From positions 262,273-326,272 of the forward strand of contig NZ_PPXD01000005.1 of the NCBI RefSeq assembly GCF_002909375.1: a DNA stretch of 64,000 nucleotides, given 5' to 3'. The translations under genes and the position numbers were made by a program. This document shows positions 50,168 to 58,129 of this stretch, piece by piece. The stretch comes from Cryobacterium zongtaii. Its GTDB lineage: Bacteria > Actinomycetota > Actinomycetes > Actinomycetales > Microbacteriaceae. Every line of letters begins with the position of its first letter. Positions within the stretch are counted from its first letter, which is position 1. Below the pieces are notes generated by a model. That model was not told the origin of the DNA, did not search any database, and was given only the letters and a program-made list of their open reading frames with translations.

Positions 50168-51526
50168 GTGGCCGATGACTCCCGACCCGACGAAGGTCAG
50201 AACCCAGAAGACGAATTCCGGGACATGCTCCGAGACATCCTGTCGGGCAAGTCGTCCATCGACCCCGGCCAATTGGCCGGCGCGGCCGGACTCCCGAACG
50301 ATCCAGCCAGTGTGGCGGCGCTGATGAGCCAGCTGCAGGGCGCCCTGAAGGGCGGCGGCGACGGCATCAACTGGGGCATCGCCCTGCAGCAGGGCCAGGA
50401 ACGCGCGGCCACCGGGCAGCTCAGCACGACCGACGCCCAGCGCGCCGAGTTCGAGCAGGCCTTCCACATCGCGGCGCTCTGGCTGGATGACGTGATCAAC
50501 GTCGCCGAGCTCACAGTTGTACCGCGCCTGATGACCCGCAAAGAGTGGGTGACCGCCACCATGCCGCTGTGGAGCCAGCTTTCCGAGCCCGTCGCGACGA
50601 GCATTTCGGATTCGCTCACCAACGTGCTCACCGAACAGGCCCCAGAGGAGCTCAAGGGCATGCTCGCCGGTGCCAGCCAGATGATGCGTAGCCTCGGCGG
50701 CACCCTGTTCGCCATGCAGCTGGGTCAGGTTGTCGGCCAGCTCGCCAGCGAGGTCGTCTCCGGCGGCGACATCGGCATCCCCCTGTTCAGCGACCAGCAG
50801 GCCGCCCTGCTCCCCCAGAACGTCGCCGAGTTCGGCGAGGGCCTTGACGTGCCCATCGACCAGGTGCAGATCTATCTCGCCGTGCGTGAGCTCGCCCACG
50901 CCCGCCTGTTCCGGCACTCCCGCTGGTTGCGTCTGCACATGATCAGCTCGATCACCGATTTCGCCCACGGCATCAGCATCGACACCGAACGGCTGGAGTC
51001 CCTCGCCGAGGGCTTCGACCCGTCGAACCCCGAGGAACTGCGCGACGCCATGGTGAACGGCTCCCTGATCCCGCCCAAGTCCGACGCCCAGCTGGCCGCC
51101 CTCGGCCGGCTCGAGACCATGCTCGCCCTGGTGGAGGGCTGGGTCGACGTGGTCACCGTGGAGGCCACCAGCCGGCTGCCGCGCGCCGACGCGATCAACG
51201 AGACCGTCAAGCGGCGCCGGGCATCCGGCGGCCCCGCAGAGTCGGCCTTCGCCACCCTGGTGGGCCTGGAGCTGCGCCCCCGCCGCCTGCGTGAGGCCGC
51301 CGCAATGTGGCAGGCCGTCACCGACGCCGTGGGCAACGAGGCCAGGGACGCCCTGTGGGCGCACCCCGACATCCTGCCGACGTCCGCGGACCTCGACGAC
51401 CCGCAGGCCCTGGTCGCTCGGCTGACCTCCACCGCCAAGGGCGAGCCCCCGGTCCTGGACGACATCGACCAGGCCCTGGCCGACCTCCTCCGAGACGACA
51501 ACCCCGACCGTCCCCACGAGGCGTAA
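50168..51526 (+). CDS. Zinc-dependent metalloprotease-like family protein (DUF2342)
   Basis: A 452-residue predominantly helical protein of the actinobacterial DUF2342 family. Seen: an acidic disordered N-terminus, FHIAALWLDDV, MPLWSQLSEPVATS, and the putative metal-site helix VRELAHARLFRHSRWLR where two histidines lie 5 residues apart; catalytic activity in this family is not firmly established. GTG 50168 has GAGAGG at 50154-50159 with 8-base spacing; GTG 50159 is an in-frame alternative. Divergent from the YlbL-like protease; the pairing suggests a common envelope or proteolysis function. Confidence 0.82.
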   Translation: MADDSRPDEGQNPEDEFRDMLRDILSGKSSIDPGQLAGAAGLPNDPASVAALMSQLQGALKGGGDGINWGIALQQGQERAATGQLSTTDAQRAEFEQAFHIAALWLDDVINVAELTVVPRLMTRKEWVTATMPLWSQLSEPVATSISDSLTNVLTEQAPEELKGMLAGASQMMRSLGGTLFAMQLGQVVGQLASEVVSGGDIGIPLFSDQQAALLPQNVAEFGEGLDVPIDQVQIYLAVRELAHARLFRHSRWLRLHMISSITDFAHGISIDTERLESLAEGFDPSNPEELRDAMVNGSLIPPKSDAQLAALGRLETMLALVEGWVDVVTVEATSRLPRADAINETVKRRRASGGPAESAFATLVGLELRPRRLREAAAMWQAVTDAVGNEARDALWAHPDILPTSADLDDPQALVARLTSTAKGEPPVLDDIDQALADLLRDDNPDRPHEA

Positions 51527-51534
51527 CGAAGGGG

Positions 51535-52482
51535 TCAGGCGGCTCCGATCAGCGCCTGGGCGGTGTCTTCGTCGGTGATCAGGACCGTGCACAGGCCGCT
51601 GAGGACGACGGAGCGGGCGATGGCGTGCTTGCGCGGGCCGCCGATCACGGCGACGGCAGTTTTCGCGCGGCGTAATTGCTCGAGCGGGATACCGAATGTG
51701 CGCTCGTCCAGCGCCGGGTCGACGATTTGGCCCGCACTGTCGATGAACCGGCCGACCACATCGCCGACGGCTCCCTTGCGCACCAGTTCGTCGACCTGGT
51801 CCGGGGTGAGGTAACCGCTGTCGACGTGGGCGGAGCCGGCGTCGGCCTGGCCCGCACTGAACAGATAGGCGGATGCCCCGGCGCCCATCTCGAGCACCGC
51901 CGCGACCGAGCGGTCGGAGGCGATGGCCAACTTGGTCTCGACCCGTTCCAGGATCGCGGGGCTGGGCAACAGGGTGAACTGGCCCCCGCCCTTCTGGGCG
52001 ATGCTGACGGCGGTGGCCGCGGCGGTACCCGGCCGGGCGTTCAGGCTCACGCCGCCGTTGATCTGCACGACGTTGACGCCGTTCGCCCAACCGGGCTTGA
52101 GCTGTTCCGAGATGTCGTGCAGGGTGCGCCCCCAGCTGATACCGAGCGTGCGCGGCACCGGGCGCAGCGCGCTGAGGTAGTCAGCGGCCGCCTGCGCGGT
52201 GCGTTTCTGCAGGTCGAGTTCGTCGACGACACCGGCAGTGGACACCACGATTGCATCGACGAGGCCGGTGGCTCTGCGCAACTGTCGTTCGAGGCCGAGC
52301 CGGCGGGCGCGGGGATGCACGATTTCGATGCGGATGAATCCGTTCGCCTTGGCCTGGGCCAACAGCCTGCCGACCTTCCAACGAGTGATCCGGAGGATCG
52401 TGCCGATCTCGTCCTGGGTTTTGTCCTCTTCGTAGTACAGCTCGGCCGCCCGAATAGACAGCAGCTCGTCGATGTCGGTCAT
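51535..52482 (-). CDS. SorC/DeoR-family sugar-binding transcriptional regulator
   Basis: A 315-residue regulator with an N-terminal helix-turn-helix (about residues 20-45: TQDEIGTILRITRWKVGRLL) and a C-terminal sugar-phosphate-binding domain of the SorC type (GISWGRTLHDIS, VQINGG, GRFIDSAGQ, VIGGPRKHAIA). GAGGAAGG precedes ATG 52482. A perfect 14-bp palindrome at 52555-52568 is a likely autoregulatory operator. No sugar catabolic genes adjoin it, so the target pathway is elsewhere or it acts on the upstream MFS gene. Confidence 0.92.
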   Translation of the reverse strand: MTDIDELLSIRAAELYYEEDKTQDEIGTILRITRWKVGRLLAQAKANGFIRIEIVHPRARRLGLERQLRRATGLVDAIVVSTAGVVDELDLQKRTAQAAADYLSALRPVPRTLGISWGRTLHDISEQLKPGWANGVNVVQINGGVSLNARPGTAAATAVSIAQKGGGQFTLLPSPAILERVETKLAIASDRSVAAVLEMGAGASAYLFSAGQADAGSAHVDSGYLTPDQVDELVRKGAVGDVVGRFIDSAGQIVDPALDERTFGIPLEQLRRAKTAVAVIGGPRKHAIARSVVLSGLCTVLITDEDTAQALIGAA

Positions 52483-52554
52483 TCGTTGACGCCTTCCTCA
52501 GTGGCCCCAGCGTAAGTGGAGCTGACCGGCCGGTACAACATGCGTTGCAGATCT

Positions 52555-52568
52555 TGCTCATATGAGCA
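52555..52568. promoter_or_regulatory. Perfect 14-bp palindrome, likely SorC operator
   Basis: TGCTCATATGAGCA is a perfect palindrome centred at 52561.5, between the MFS stop (52574) and the regulator start (52482). The TCATATGA core is typical of SorC-family sites in my recollection. Binding is inferred. Confidence 0.6.
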
Positions 52569-52573
52569 GCGGA

Positions 52574-53803
52574 TTACGAGCGGTGCCGGCGCTCCAGGTC
52601 GTCCTCGAGCAGGTGCGGGCGCGCGACAACCGCGCCGGCCACGGTGATCGCGAGCGCCGTGCCGATCAGGAACAGCAGCGGGGCCGTCCACGCCCCGGTG
52701 ATCTCGTGCAGCAGCGCCACGCACAGCGGGCCGAGCGCACCGAGGGTGTAGCCGACGCTCTGCACAAAACCGCTCAGTGCCACCGACCCGGCGTGGGTGC
52801 GGGTGCGCAGGTTGATCAGAACCAGCGTGAGCGGGAAGAACAGCGGACCGAGACCGGCCAGCACCACCCAGAGCCAGGTGAGCGTGCCTGGCGCCAGAAG
52901 CAGGCCGAGATCGCCGATCAGGAAAGCGGCGACCCCCAGGTAGACCAGGATGGCCACGTTTTTCATTCGGGAGGTCAGCCACGGAATCAGCAGCGCGCAG
53001 GGGATGCCCATGGCGGCGTAGACCGAGAGCAGAGTGCCGGCCTGGGCCGGGGTCACGCCCGCGGTGTCGATGAGCAGCTGCGGTAGCCAGGCGAACATCG
53101 CGTAGGCGTTCAGCGACGACGCCGCGAACACCACGGCCAGTGCCCAGGCGATCGAGGAACGCCAGATCCGACCGAGCAGCGCCGGCTCCGCTTCCTCGAC
53201 GAGGGCCCCCGGGCTGGCTTGCACCCGGTGTCGCACGAACATCGTCAGCCAGGGCACGAGGGCGACCACAACGGGCAGCACCCAGAGCCCGAGGGAGACA
53301 CGCCAGCCGGCGGCATCCGCGACCGGCACGGCGATCAGCGGCGGGATCAGGGTGCTCAGTGACACCACGGTGACGTAGAGGGAGGTGATCAGGCCGACCC
53401 TGTCGGGGAAGTACTTCTTCACCAGCGGCGGCAGCAGCACGTTGCCGACCCCGAGCCCGGCGAAGGTGATCACGCTGCCGATCATCAGGGCGGTGAGGAA
53501 TCCCGCCCCGCCGCGGGTGAGGTGCCCGATGAGCATCGCGGTGAGGGCGAGCACCAGCACGTTCTCCAGGCCCAACCGGCGGGTGAAGACCGGGGTGAAG
53601 ATGCCGAAGACGGCGAAGCAGACCGGCGGCAGCATACCGAGGAGGCCGATGGACGTTGCGGTCAGCGGGATGTCCGTGGAGATCTGGCTGACGATGGGCG
53701 AGAGTGCCGCGACGGCAGTGCGCAGGTTGGCGGCTACCAGGACGATACCCAGCAGTGCCAGGGTTCGCCCGGTCCAGAGGGGGCGGGGCGAAAATTCTGA
53801 CAC
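52574..53803 (-). CDS. MFS transporter, CynX/NimT family
   Basis: A 409-residue 12-helix major facilitator. Seen: VAANLRTAVAALSPIVSQI in helix 1, matching the ANLR-containing start of the cyanate/nitroimidazole (CynX/NimT) group, and GNVLLPPLVKKYFPDRVG in the helix 4-5 region. GTG 53803 follows TAGACT (complement of 53810-53815) by 6 bases, so expression is probably leaderless; the same 10-bp core drives the divergent neighbour. Substrate unknown (small anions or drugs). Confidence 0.88.
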   Translation of the reverse strand: MSEFSPRPLWTGRTLALLGIVLVAANLRTAVAALSPIVSQISTDIPLTATSIGLLGMLPPVCFAVFGIFTPVFTRRLGLENVLVLALTAMLIGHLTRGGAGFLTALMIGSVITFAGLGVGNVLLPPLVKKYFPDRVGLITSLYVTVVSLSTLIPPLIAVPVADAAGWRVSLGLWVLPVVVALVPWLTMFVRHRVQASPGALVEEAEPALLGRIWRSSIAWALAVVFAASSLNAYAMFAWLPQLLIDTAGVTPAQAGTLLSVYAAMGIPCALLIPWLTSRMKNVAILVYLGVAAFLIGDLGLLLAPGTLTWLWVVLAGLGPLFFPLTLVLINLRTRTHAGSVALSGFVQSVGYTLGALGPLCVALLHEITGAWTAPLLFLIGTALAITVAGAVVARPHLLEDDLERRHRS

Positions 53804-53809
53804 CGGGCA

Positions 53810-53819
53810 AGTCTAGGCT
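53810..53819. promoter_or_regulatory. Shared divergent -10 element, AGTCTAGGCT
   Basis: Read on the minus strand, TAGACT (53810-53815) ends 6 bases before the MFS GTG; read on the plus strand, TAGGCT (53814-53819) ends 7 bases before ATG 53827. The hexamers overlap by TA. The whole intergenic gap is 23 bases, and the geometry is identical to that at 61215-61224. Confidence 0.65.
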
Positions 53820-53826
53820 GGACGGC

Positions 53827-54519
53827 ATGGCAGAATTTGCGCGACTCCTCCCCCTCAGCCTGCGGAGTGTCGGCAACGAATCCGGCGTGAACGCGCGCTG
53901 GTCGGGGCACCTCGCGGCCACCGTCACGGCCATCGCCGACCTGCTCGCCGGGCTGACGCCCGAGCAGTGGGAGGCGCAGAGCCTGTGCACAGGCTGGCGG
54001 GTGCGCGATGTAGCCGGACACCTGGTCTGGCGGCTTGGCAGCACAAAGCGCGAACTCCTCGGCAGCGCCGCCCGCGCGTACCTCGGTCACTTTGTGCGCC
54101 CGGGGCGCGCCATCGACGCCGTGAGCCGGGCCGCGGCCGCCGCCGAGCCGGCACAGCTGGTGGCGCGGCTGCGGGAGATCGCCGCAGCCAGGGCAGCCTC
54201 GGGCCGCGGTGGCATCACCGAGCTGACCGAGGCCGTGGTGCACGGCCTCGACGTGGCGCATCCGCTCGGCCTGACCCTGCCGATTCACGCGACCGCCGGT
54301 GGCGCGGTTGCGCTGCGGCGCAGTCTGATCGCCCCCACCGAGATCAAGGCCGTTCTGCGCACACGCCGGTTGCTGGCGACGGATGCCGAATGGAGCGTCG
54401 GCCACGGCACGCCGCTGCGGGCACCGGCGTCGGAGCTGATTCTGTTCCTGTTCGGCCGCGGGCCGCTGCCCGCGGACACCCCACCCGTTCAGGCACCGCC
54501 GGAGCAGCCGGCCGGCTAG
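53827..54519 (+). CDS. Mycothiol-dependent maleylpyruvate isomerase N-terminal-like (DinB-fold) protein
   Basis: A 230-residue protein of the actinobacterial MDMPI_N/TIGR03083 type. Seen: LTPEQWEAQSLCTGWRVRDVAGHLVWRL, whose final His is the conserved helix-2 metal ligand, and TELTEAVVHGLDVAHPLG with the second set of histidines, giving a DinB-like four-helix metal site. Members use mycothiol in isomerase or transferase reactions; substrate unknown. It has an apparently leaderless start and converges on ribF with overlapping stop codons (CTAG at 54516-54519). Confidence 0.82.
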   Translation: MAEFARLLPLSLRSVGNESGVNARWSGHLAATVTAIADLLAGLTPEQWEAQSLCTGWRVRDVAGHLVWRLGSTKRELLGSAARAYLGHFVRPGRAIDAVSRAAAAAEPAQLVARLREIAAARAASGRGGITELTEAVVHGLDVAHPLGLTLPIHATAGGAVALRRSLIAPTEIKAVLRTRRLLATDAEWSVGHGTPLRAPASELILFLFGRGPLPADTPPVQAPPEQPAG

Positions 54520-55517
54520 TCGGCCGGGAGCTGCAGGATCGCGCGGGTCTTCACGACGTCGTCCTCGATCTGCCTGATCAGCGGCTCGATGCCGGTGAAC
54601 GCGACCATGCCGCGGATGTGCTCGACAAAAGCGACCTCGACGACATGGTCGTACAGGTCGATCTCCTGGTCGAGCACGTACGCCTCGACCTGCTTCTGCG
54701 GCACGCCGTCGAAGGTGGGGTTGTTGCCGATGGAGATGGCGGCGGGATAGCGCACCCCGTTGTCTGTGAGCCAGCCGGCGTACACGCCGTCCGCGGGGAC
54801 CAGCCCCTCTGCCTCCGGTGCCAGGTTCGCGGTGGGATAGCCGAGTTCGCGACCCCTGGCCGCACCGTGCACAACCATTCCACGCATCGTGGGGGTGTGC
54901 CCGAGCAACCGGGTTGCCGCCCGCACGTCACCGTCGGAGAGCAGCTCGCGGATCCACGTCGACGAGACCCGGCGCTCCCCCTGCGGCGTGACGTCGTCGA
55001 TCAGGCGCACGTCGAAACCGTACCGGCCACCGAGCTCGGTGAGCTGGTCGGCGTCGCCGGCACCGCGCGCGCCGAACCTGAAGTCCCGGCCCACCATCAC
55101 GTGGCGGGCGTGCAGTGTGTTCACGAGGATGTCACGGACGAAGTCCTCCGGCGGCAGTGACGAAAGCGCCCTGTCGAACGCGAGCACCACGGTGGCGTCG
55201 AGGCCGGTGCCACCGAGCAGGTCGAGCTTCTGCTGCACACTGACCAGCTCGGCGGGACACTTGTCGGGGTTCAGCAGGGAGAGCGGGTGCCTGTCGAAGG
55301 TGACGACGACGGCGGCCAGGCCTTCCCGGTCGGCGAGGGTCTTGAGCTCTGCGATCACGGCGCGGTGGCCGGCGTGCACACCGTCGAACTTTCCGATGCT
55401 CACCGCGGAGGCCGGCCAGTCGGCCGGGACGGCGCCGCGACCGGGGAACACCTTCATGCCCGCGGTGGTGGGCACGTTTGAGGGAACGTTTGTGGGCGTA
55501 GCCTGGGCGCCGGTCAT
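54516..55517 (-). CDS. ribF: Bifunctional riboflavin kinase / FAD synthetase
   Basis: A 333-residue enzyme making FMN and FAD. Seen: N-terminal adenylyltransferase domain with SIGKFDGVHAGHRAVI (nucleotide-binding GxFDGxHxGH), VTFDRHPLSLLNP, HVMVGRDFRFGARGAG and STWIRELLSDGDV, then the riboflavin kinase domain with RGRELGYPTANLAPE and IGNNPTFDG. ATG 55517 overlaps the upstream stop as ATGA; an internal ATG at 55457 (MKVFPG) matches other RibF starts and cannot be excluded. Part of a truB-to-ribF unit on the minus strand. Confidence 0.95.
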   Translation of the reverse strand: MTGAQATPTNVPSNVPTTAGMKVFPGRGAVPADWPASAVSIGKFDGVHAGHRAVIAELKTLADREGLAAVVVTFDRHPLSLLNPDKCPAELVSVQQKLDLLGGTGLDATVVLAFDRALSSLPPEDFVRDILVNTLHARHVMVGRDFRFGARGAGDADQLTELGGRYGFDVRLIDDVTPQGERRVSSTWIRELLSDGDVRAATRLLGHTPTMRGMVVHGAARGRELGYPTANLAPEAEGLVPADGVYAGWLTDNGVRYPAAISIGNNPTFDGVPQKQVEAYVLDQEIDLYDHVVEVAFVEHIRGMVAFTGIEPLIRQIEDDVVKTRAILQLPAD

Positions 55518-55978
55518 GCCGGGACGCCGTTCCGGTCGGTGCGCTCCGGCGCGTGGCGGGCCAGCCACCACATGCCCAGGATCGGCAGCACCAACGGGAT
55601 GAACAGGTAGCCGCGGCCGTACACCGACCAGACTGTGTCGTGCGGGAACAGTTGCGGGTCGACCAGGCTGAGGGTGCCGATCACGAGAACACCGAGCAGT
55701 TCGAAGCCGATGGTGACCCAGGCGATCCGGTACCAAGCGCGTCCGCGCTTGATCAGGGCGATGGTCGCGACGATGTAGACCACCGCGGCGAGGGCCGAGA
55801 GGGTGTACGCCAGCGGGGCCTCGTCGAACTTCCCGACGATCTGTACAAAGGACCGGCCGGTGGCGGCGAGGGCGAGGACGCCGTAGACCATGATCAGCAC
55901 CCGCCCGATGCCGGTCACCCGGCCGGGAGTCGTCGTACCGGTGGCGTTGTCTCCGGAGTCGGTCTTGAGATCATTCAT
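55514..55978 (-). CDS. Hypothetical four-helix membrane protein
   Basis: A 154-residue protein with a polar N-terminus and four predicted membrane helices (about residues 26-46, 58-77, 88-108, 122-140). No catalytic motif. It is conserved in this position before ribF in related bacteria by recollection, and the ATGA overlap with ribF shows cotranscription. Function unknown. Confidence 0.78.
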   Translation of the reverse strand: MNDLKTDSGDNATGTTTPGRVTGIGRVLIMVYGVLALAATGRSFVQIVGKFDEAPLAYTLSALAAVVYIVATIALIKRGRAWYRIAWVTIGFELLGVLVIGTLSLVDPQLFPHDTVWSVYGRGYLFIPLVLPILGMWWLARHAPERTDRNGVPA

Positions 55979-56035
55979 CGCTCAGTAATTATCGCAGCAT
56001 CTCCGGGCCGAACGGTGCCGGTCGTGCTGCACGGC

Positions 56036-56404
56036 TCAGACGCCCTGCACGGTCCAGATCTGCAGCATCCGGTAGAGCATGACAGCCACCGACAGGCAGA
56101 CCACCCCGAGGATCACCGTGCTCCACCGGCTGCGTTCGATGAGCGCCCACACTCCCCCAGCGATCGGCAGCAGGATGGCGCTGACCAGGTAGGTGTAGAA
56201 CTCCAGCAGGCTGCCGGTGGCCTGGTTGCCGGTGAGCGGCGCAACCAGGGCCACCACGAGCTGCACGATCAGGAGCACCTCGACGAGCAGGGTCGCCCCC
56301 ATGCTGACGTCGGTGGGCTTGCGGCCGGCCAGCCCCAGGCCCAGGCAGAGCAGGCCGGCAGCGGTGGCGATCGGCAGCTGCAGGTAGGTGAACCACTCGA
56401 TCAC
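56036..56404 (-). CDS. Hypothetical small membrane protein after truB
   Basis: A 122-residue protein with four predicted helices, beginning VIEWFTYLQLPIATAAGLL. GTG 56404 overlaps the truB stop (GTGA), which fixes the start although the frame is open to 56824. A loosely conserved actinobacterial membrane protein; no function can be assigned. Confidence 0.72.
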   Translation of the reverse strand: MIEWFTYLQLPIATAAGLLCLGLGLAGRKPTDVSMGATLLVEVLLIVQLVVALVAPLTGNQATGSLLEFYTYLVSAILLPIAGGVWALIERSRWSTVILGVVCLSVAVMLYRMLQIWTVQGV

Positions 56405-57369
56405 GAGGCGTCCTCCGTGACGGCGGGGCTGCCGGCGGGGCCGTCGGCGGGTTCGTCTGGCGGGAAATTGACGATCGACTTGGCCTGGCCGGCGCGGTAC
56501 TCGACGAGGCCGATGAGGCTGCCGTTCGGGCTGATGGCGGCGATCGGTCCGGCGTCTCCGGTGCCGACGGGCGCGTCGATGCGCTTGCCGTGGCCGAGGT
56601 CGATGGCCTGCTGCTCGCTCAGATCCAGCCGGCCGAACAGCCGGCTGGCGGCATCCGCCGGGCCGATCAGGGCGCGGGCCACATCGAGCCGGTCGAGCGG
56701 GTCGGCGGCGTCGATGCCGAACGGGCCGATGCGGGTACGGCGGAGGCTGGTGAGGTGGCCGCCGACGCCGAGACCCGCGCCGAGGTCGCGGGCCAACGCC
56801 CGGATGTAGGTGCCTGAGGAGCACACGACGCGCACCTCGAGGTCGAGGAACCCGTCGACCGGGGTGCTGGAGAGCAGTTCGAACTCGCTCACGGTGACGG
56901 GACGGGCGGGCAGTTCGACGTCCTCGCCGGCGCGCACCCTGGCGTAGGCGCGTTTGCCGTCCACCTTGATGGCGCTCACGGCGCTGGGCCGCTGACTGAT
57001 GTCCCCGGTCAGGCCCTGGATGCCCGCGGCGATTGCCTCAGCGGTCACGGCGTCGACGACCTCGGCGGGCGCGCGGGTGAGCTCCTCCCCCTCGGCGTCG
57101 TCGGTGGTCGTCGCGGCGCCCAGCCGGATGGTGGCCAGGTATTCCTTGTCGAGGCCGACCACGTAGGTGAGCAGCCGGGTGGAGCTGTTGATGCCGAGGA
57201 TCAGCAGGCCCGTCGCCATCGGGTCCAGGGTGCCGGCGTGGCCGACCTTGCGGGTGTTCGCCAGGCGGCGGGTGCGCGCGACGGCGTCGTGGCTGGTCCA
57301 GCCCTGGGGCTTGTCGATCAGCACGAGGCCGCTGGTCGTGCTGCCGGGCTTGCGGCGTGGGGCGTTCAC
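56401..57369 (-). CDS. truB: tRNA pseudouridine(55) synthase
   Basis: A 322-residue enzyme isomerising U55 in the T arm of tRNAs. Seen: SGLVLIDKPQGWTSHDAVAR, catalytic Asp49 in KVGHAGTLDPMATGLL, KEYLATIRLGAATTTDD, RPSAVSAIKVDGKRAY and VRVVCSSGTYIRALARDLG. A disordered acidic/Pro tail follows the last domain. Coupled to the 122-residue membrane protein by GTGA overlap; the TetR gene ends 22 bases upstream on the same strand. Confidence 0.96.
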   Translation of the reverse strand: MNAPRRKPGSTTSGLVLIDKPQGWTSHDAVARTRRLANTRKVGHAGTLDPMATGLLILGINSSTRLLTYVVGLDKEYLATIRLGAATTTDDAEGEELTRAPAEVVDAVTAEAIAAGIQGLTGDISQRPSAVSAIKVDGKRAYARVRAGEDVELPARPVTVSEFELLSSTPVDGFLDLEVRVVCSSGTYIRALARDLGAGLGVGGHLTSLRRTRIGPFGIDAADPLDRLDVARALIGPADAASRLFGRLDLSEQQAIDLGHGKRIDAPVGTGDAGPIAAISPNGSLIGLVEYRAGQAKSIVNFPPDEPADGPAGSPAVTEDAS

Positions 57370-57391
57370 TGGAAATCCTTCTTAGCTGGGG

Positions 57392-58039
57392 TCAGGCATC
57401 TGCTGCGGCTTCGGCGGCTGTGGCGCCGAGCACCAGGTCGAGCTTGCCACGGAACGTGCACCGCATGAGTTCCTCGGCGTCGGGGTCCTCGTCGAAGATG
57501 TCGGGCAGCCGGATGGCCAGGAGCGTGTTGAACAGCATCCCGTCGGCCAGGAACCCGCGGATGGCGTCCGGCGGGAAGCCGGCCTCGTCGCGCAGCATCC
57601 GGTAGATCTCGAGGAACCCGGCCCTGGCCTTGGCGCCGACGACCGGGTTGTGCCCGCTGATGAAGGCCTGCATGAGCGAGAGCAGGATGCCGCGATCTTC
57701 AATGAGGTCCACGTAGGCGCCGCCGAGCCGTGCGGCCAGCAGCTCCATCTCGTCGTCGCCGTGCTCGCGTGGTTCGGCGATGATCTGCCTGAAGCCGGCG
57801 ACCAGGCGCTCGAGCGCCCTGGCCAGCACCTCGAGGAACAGGTTCTCCTTGGTGCCGAACATGCGCACCACATAGGGCTGGCTGATGCCGGCCACCTTGG
57901 CCACCTGGTCGGTTGTCGCACCGGAATAGCCGCGCTCACCGAAGACCACGCTGGCCGCGGCCAGGATCTGCTCGCGTCGTTCCGCGGCGGGAATGCGCTC
58001 GGTGGGCTGGGCGGCTGCGGTGCCGGATGTCTCGTTCAC
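57392..58039 (-). CDS. TetR-family transcriptional regulator
   Basis: A 215-residue repressor: N-terminal helix-turn-helix (about residues 20-66: REQILAAASVVFGERGYSGA ... VAKVAGISQPYVVRMFGTKENL) and a C-terminal ligand-binding domain. It diverges from a DHA2 MFS exporter, with a 20-bp palindrome between them. TAACCT (complement of 58047-58052) ends 7 bases before the GTG, suggesting a leaderless message. It most likely represses the exporter in the absence of a toxic ligand. Confidence 0.93.
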   Translation of the reverse strand: MNETSGTAAAQPTERIPAAERREQILAAASVVFGERGYSGATTDQVAKVAGISQPYVVRMFGTKENLFLEVLARALERLVAGFRQIIAEPREHGDDEMELLAARLGGAYVDLIEDRGILLSLMQAFISGHNPVVGAKARAGFLEIYRMLRDEAGFPPDAIRGFLADGMLFNTLLAIRLPDIFDEDPDAEELMRCTFRGKLDLVLGATAAEAAADA

Positions 58040-58041
58040 AC

Positions 58042-58070
58042 TTGACAGGTTATCAGTCGATTACTAGTCT
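58042..58070 (+). promoter_or_regulatory. Candidate promoter of the DHA2 exporter
   Basis: TTGACA (58042-58047) is a perfect -35 consensus; TAGTCT (58065-58070) 17 bases later is a weak -10. The predicted start would fall at the edge of the palindrome at 58077, so a bound TetR protein would block it. Confidence 0.45.
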
Positions 58071-58076
58071 CCTGTT

Positions 58077-58096
58077 TTGTAATCATTCAATTACAA
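58077..58096. promoter_or_regulatory. TetR-type operator palindrome
   Basis: TTGTAATCATTCAATTACAA: 7-bp perfect arms (TTGTAAT / ATTACAA) with a 6-base spacer, in the divergent TetR/MFS region. AT-rich in a GC-rich genome and typical of TetR operators. Confidence 0.75.
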
Positions 58097-58129
58097 CATT
58101 CTCTGGCTCCGTTCCCGAAGGGACCTCCC

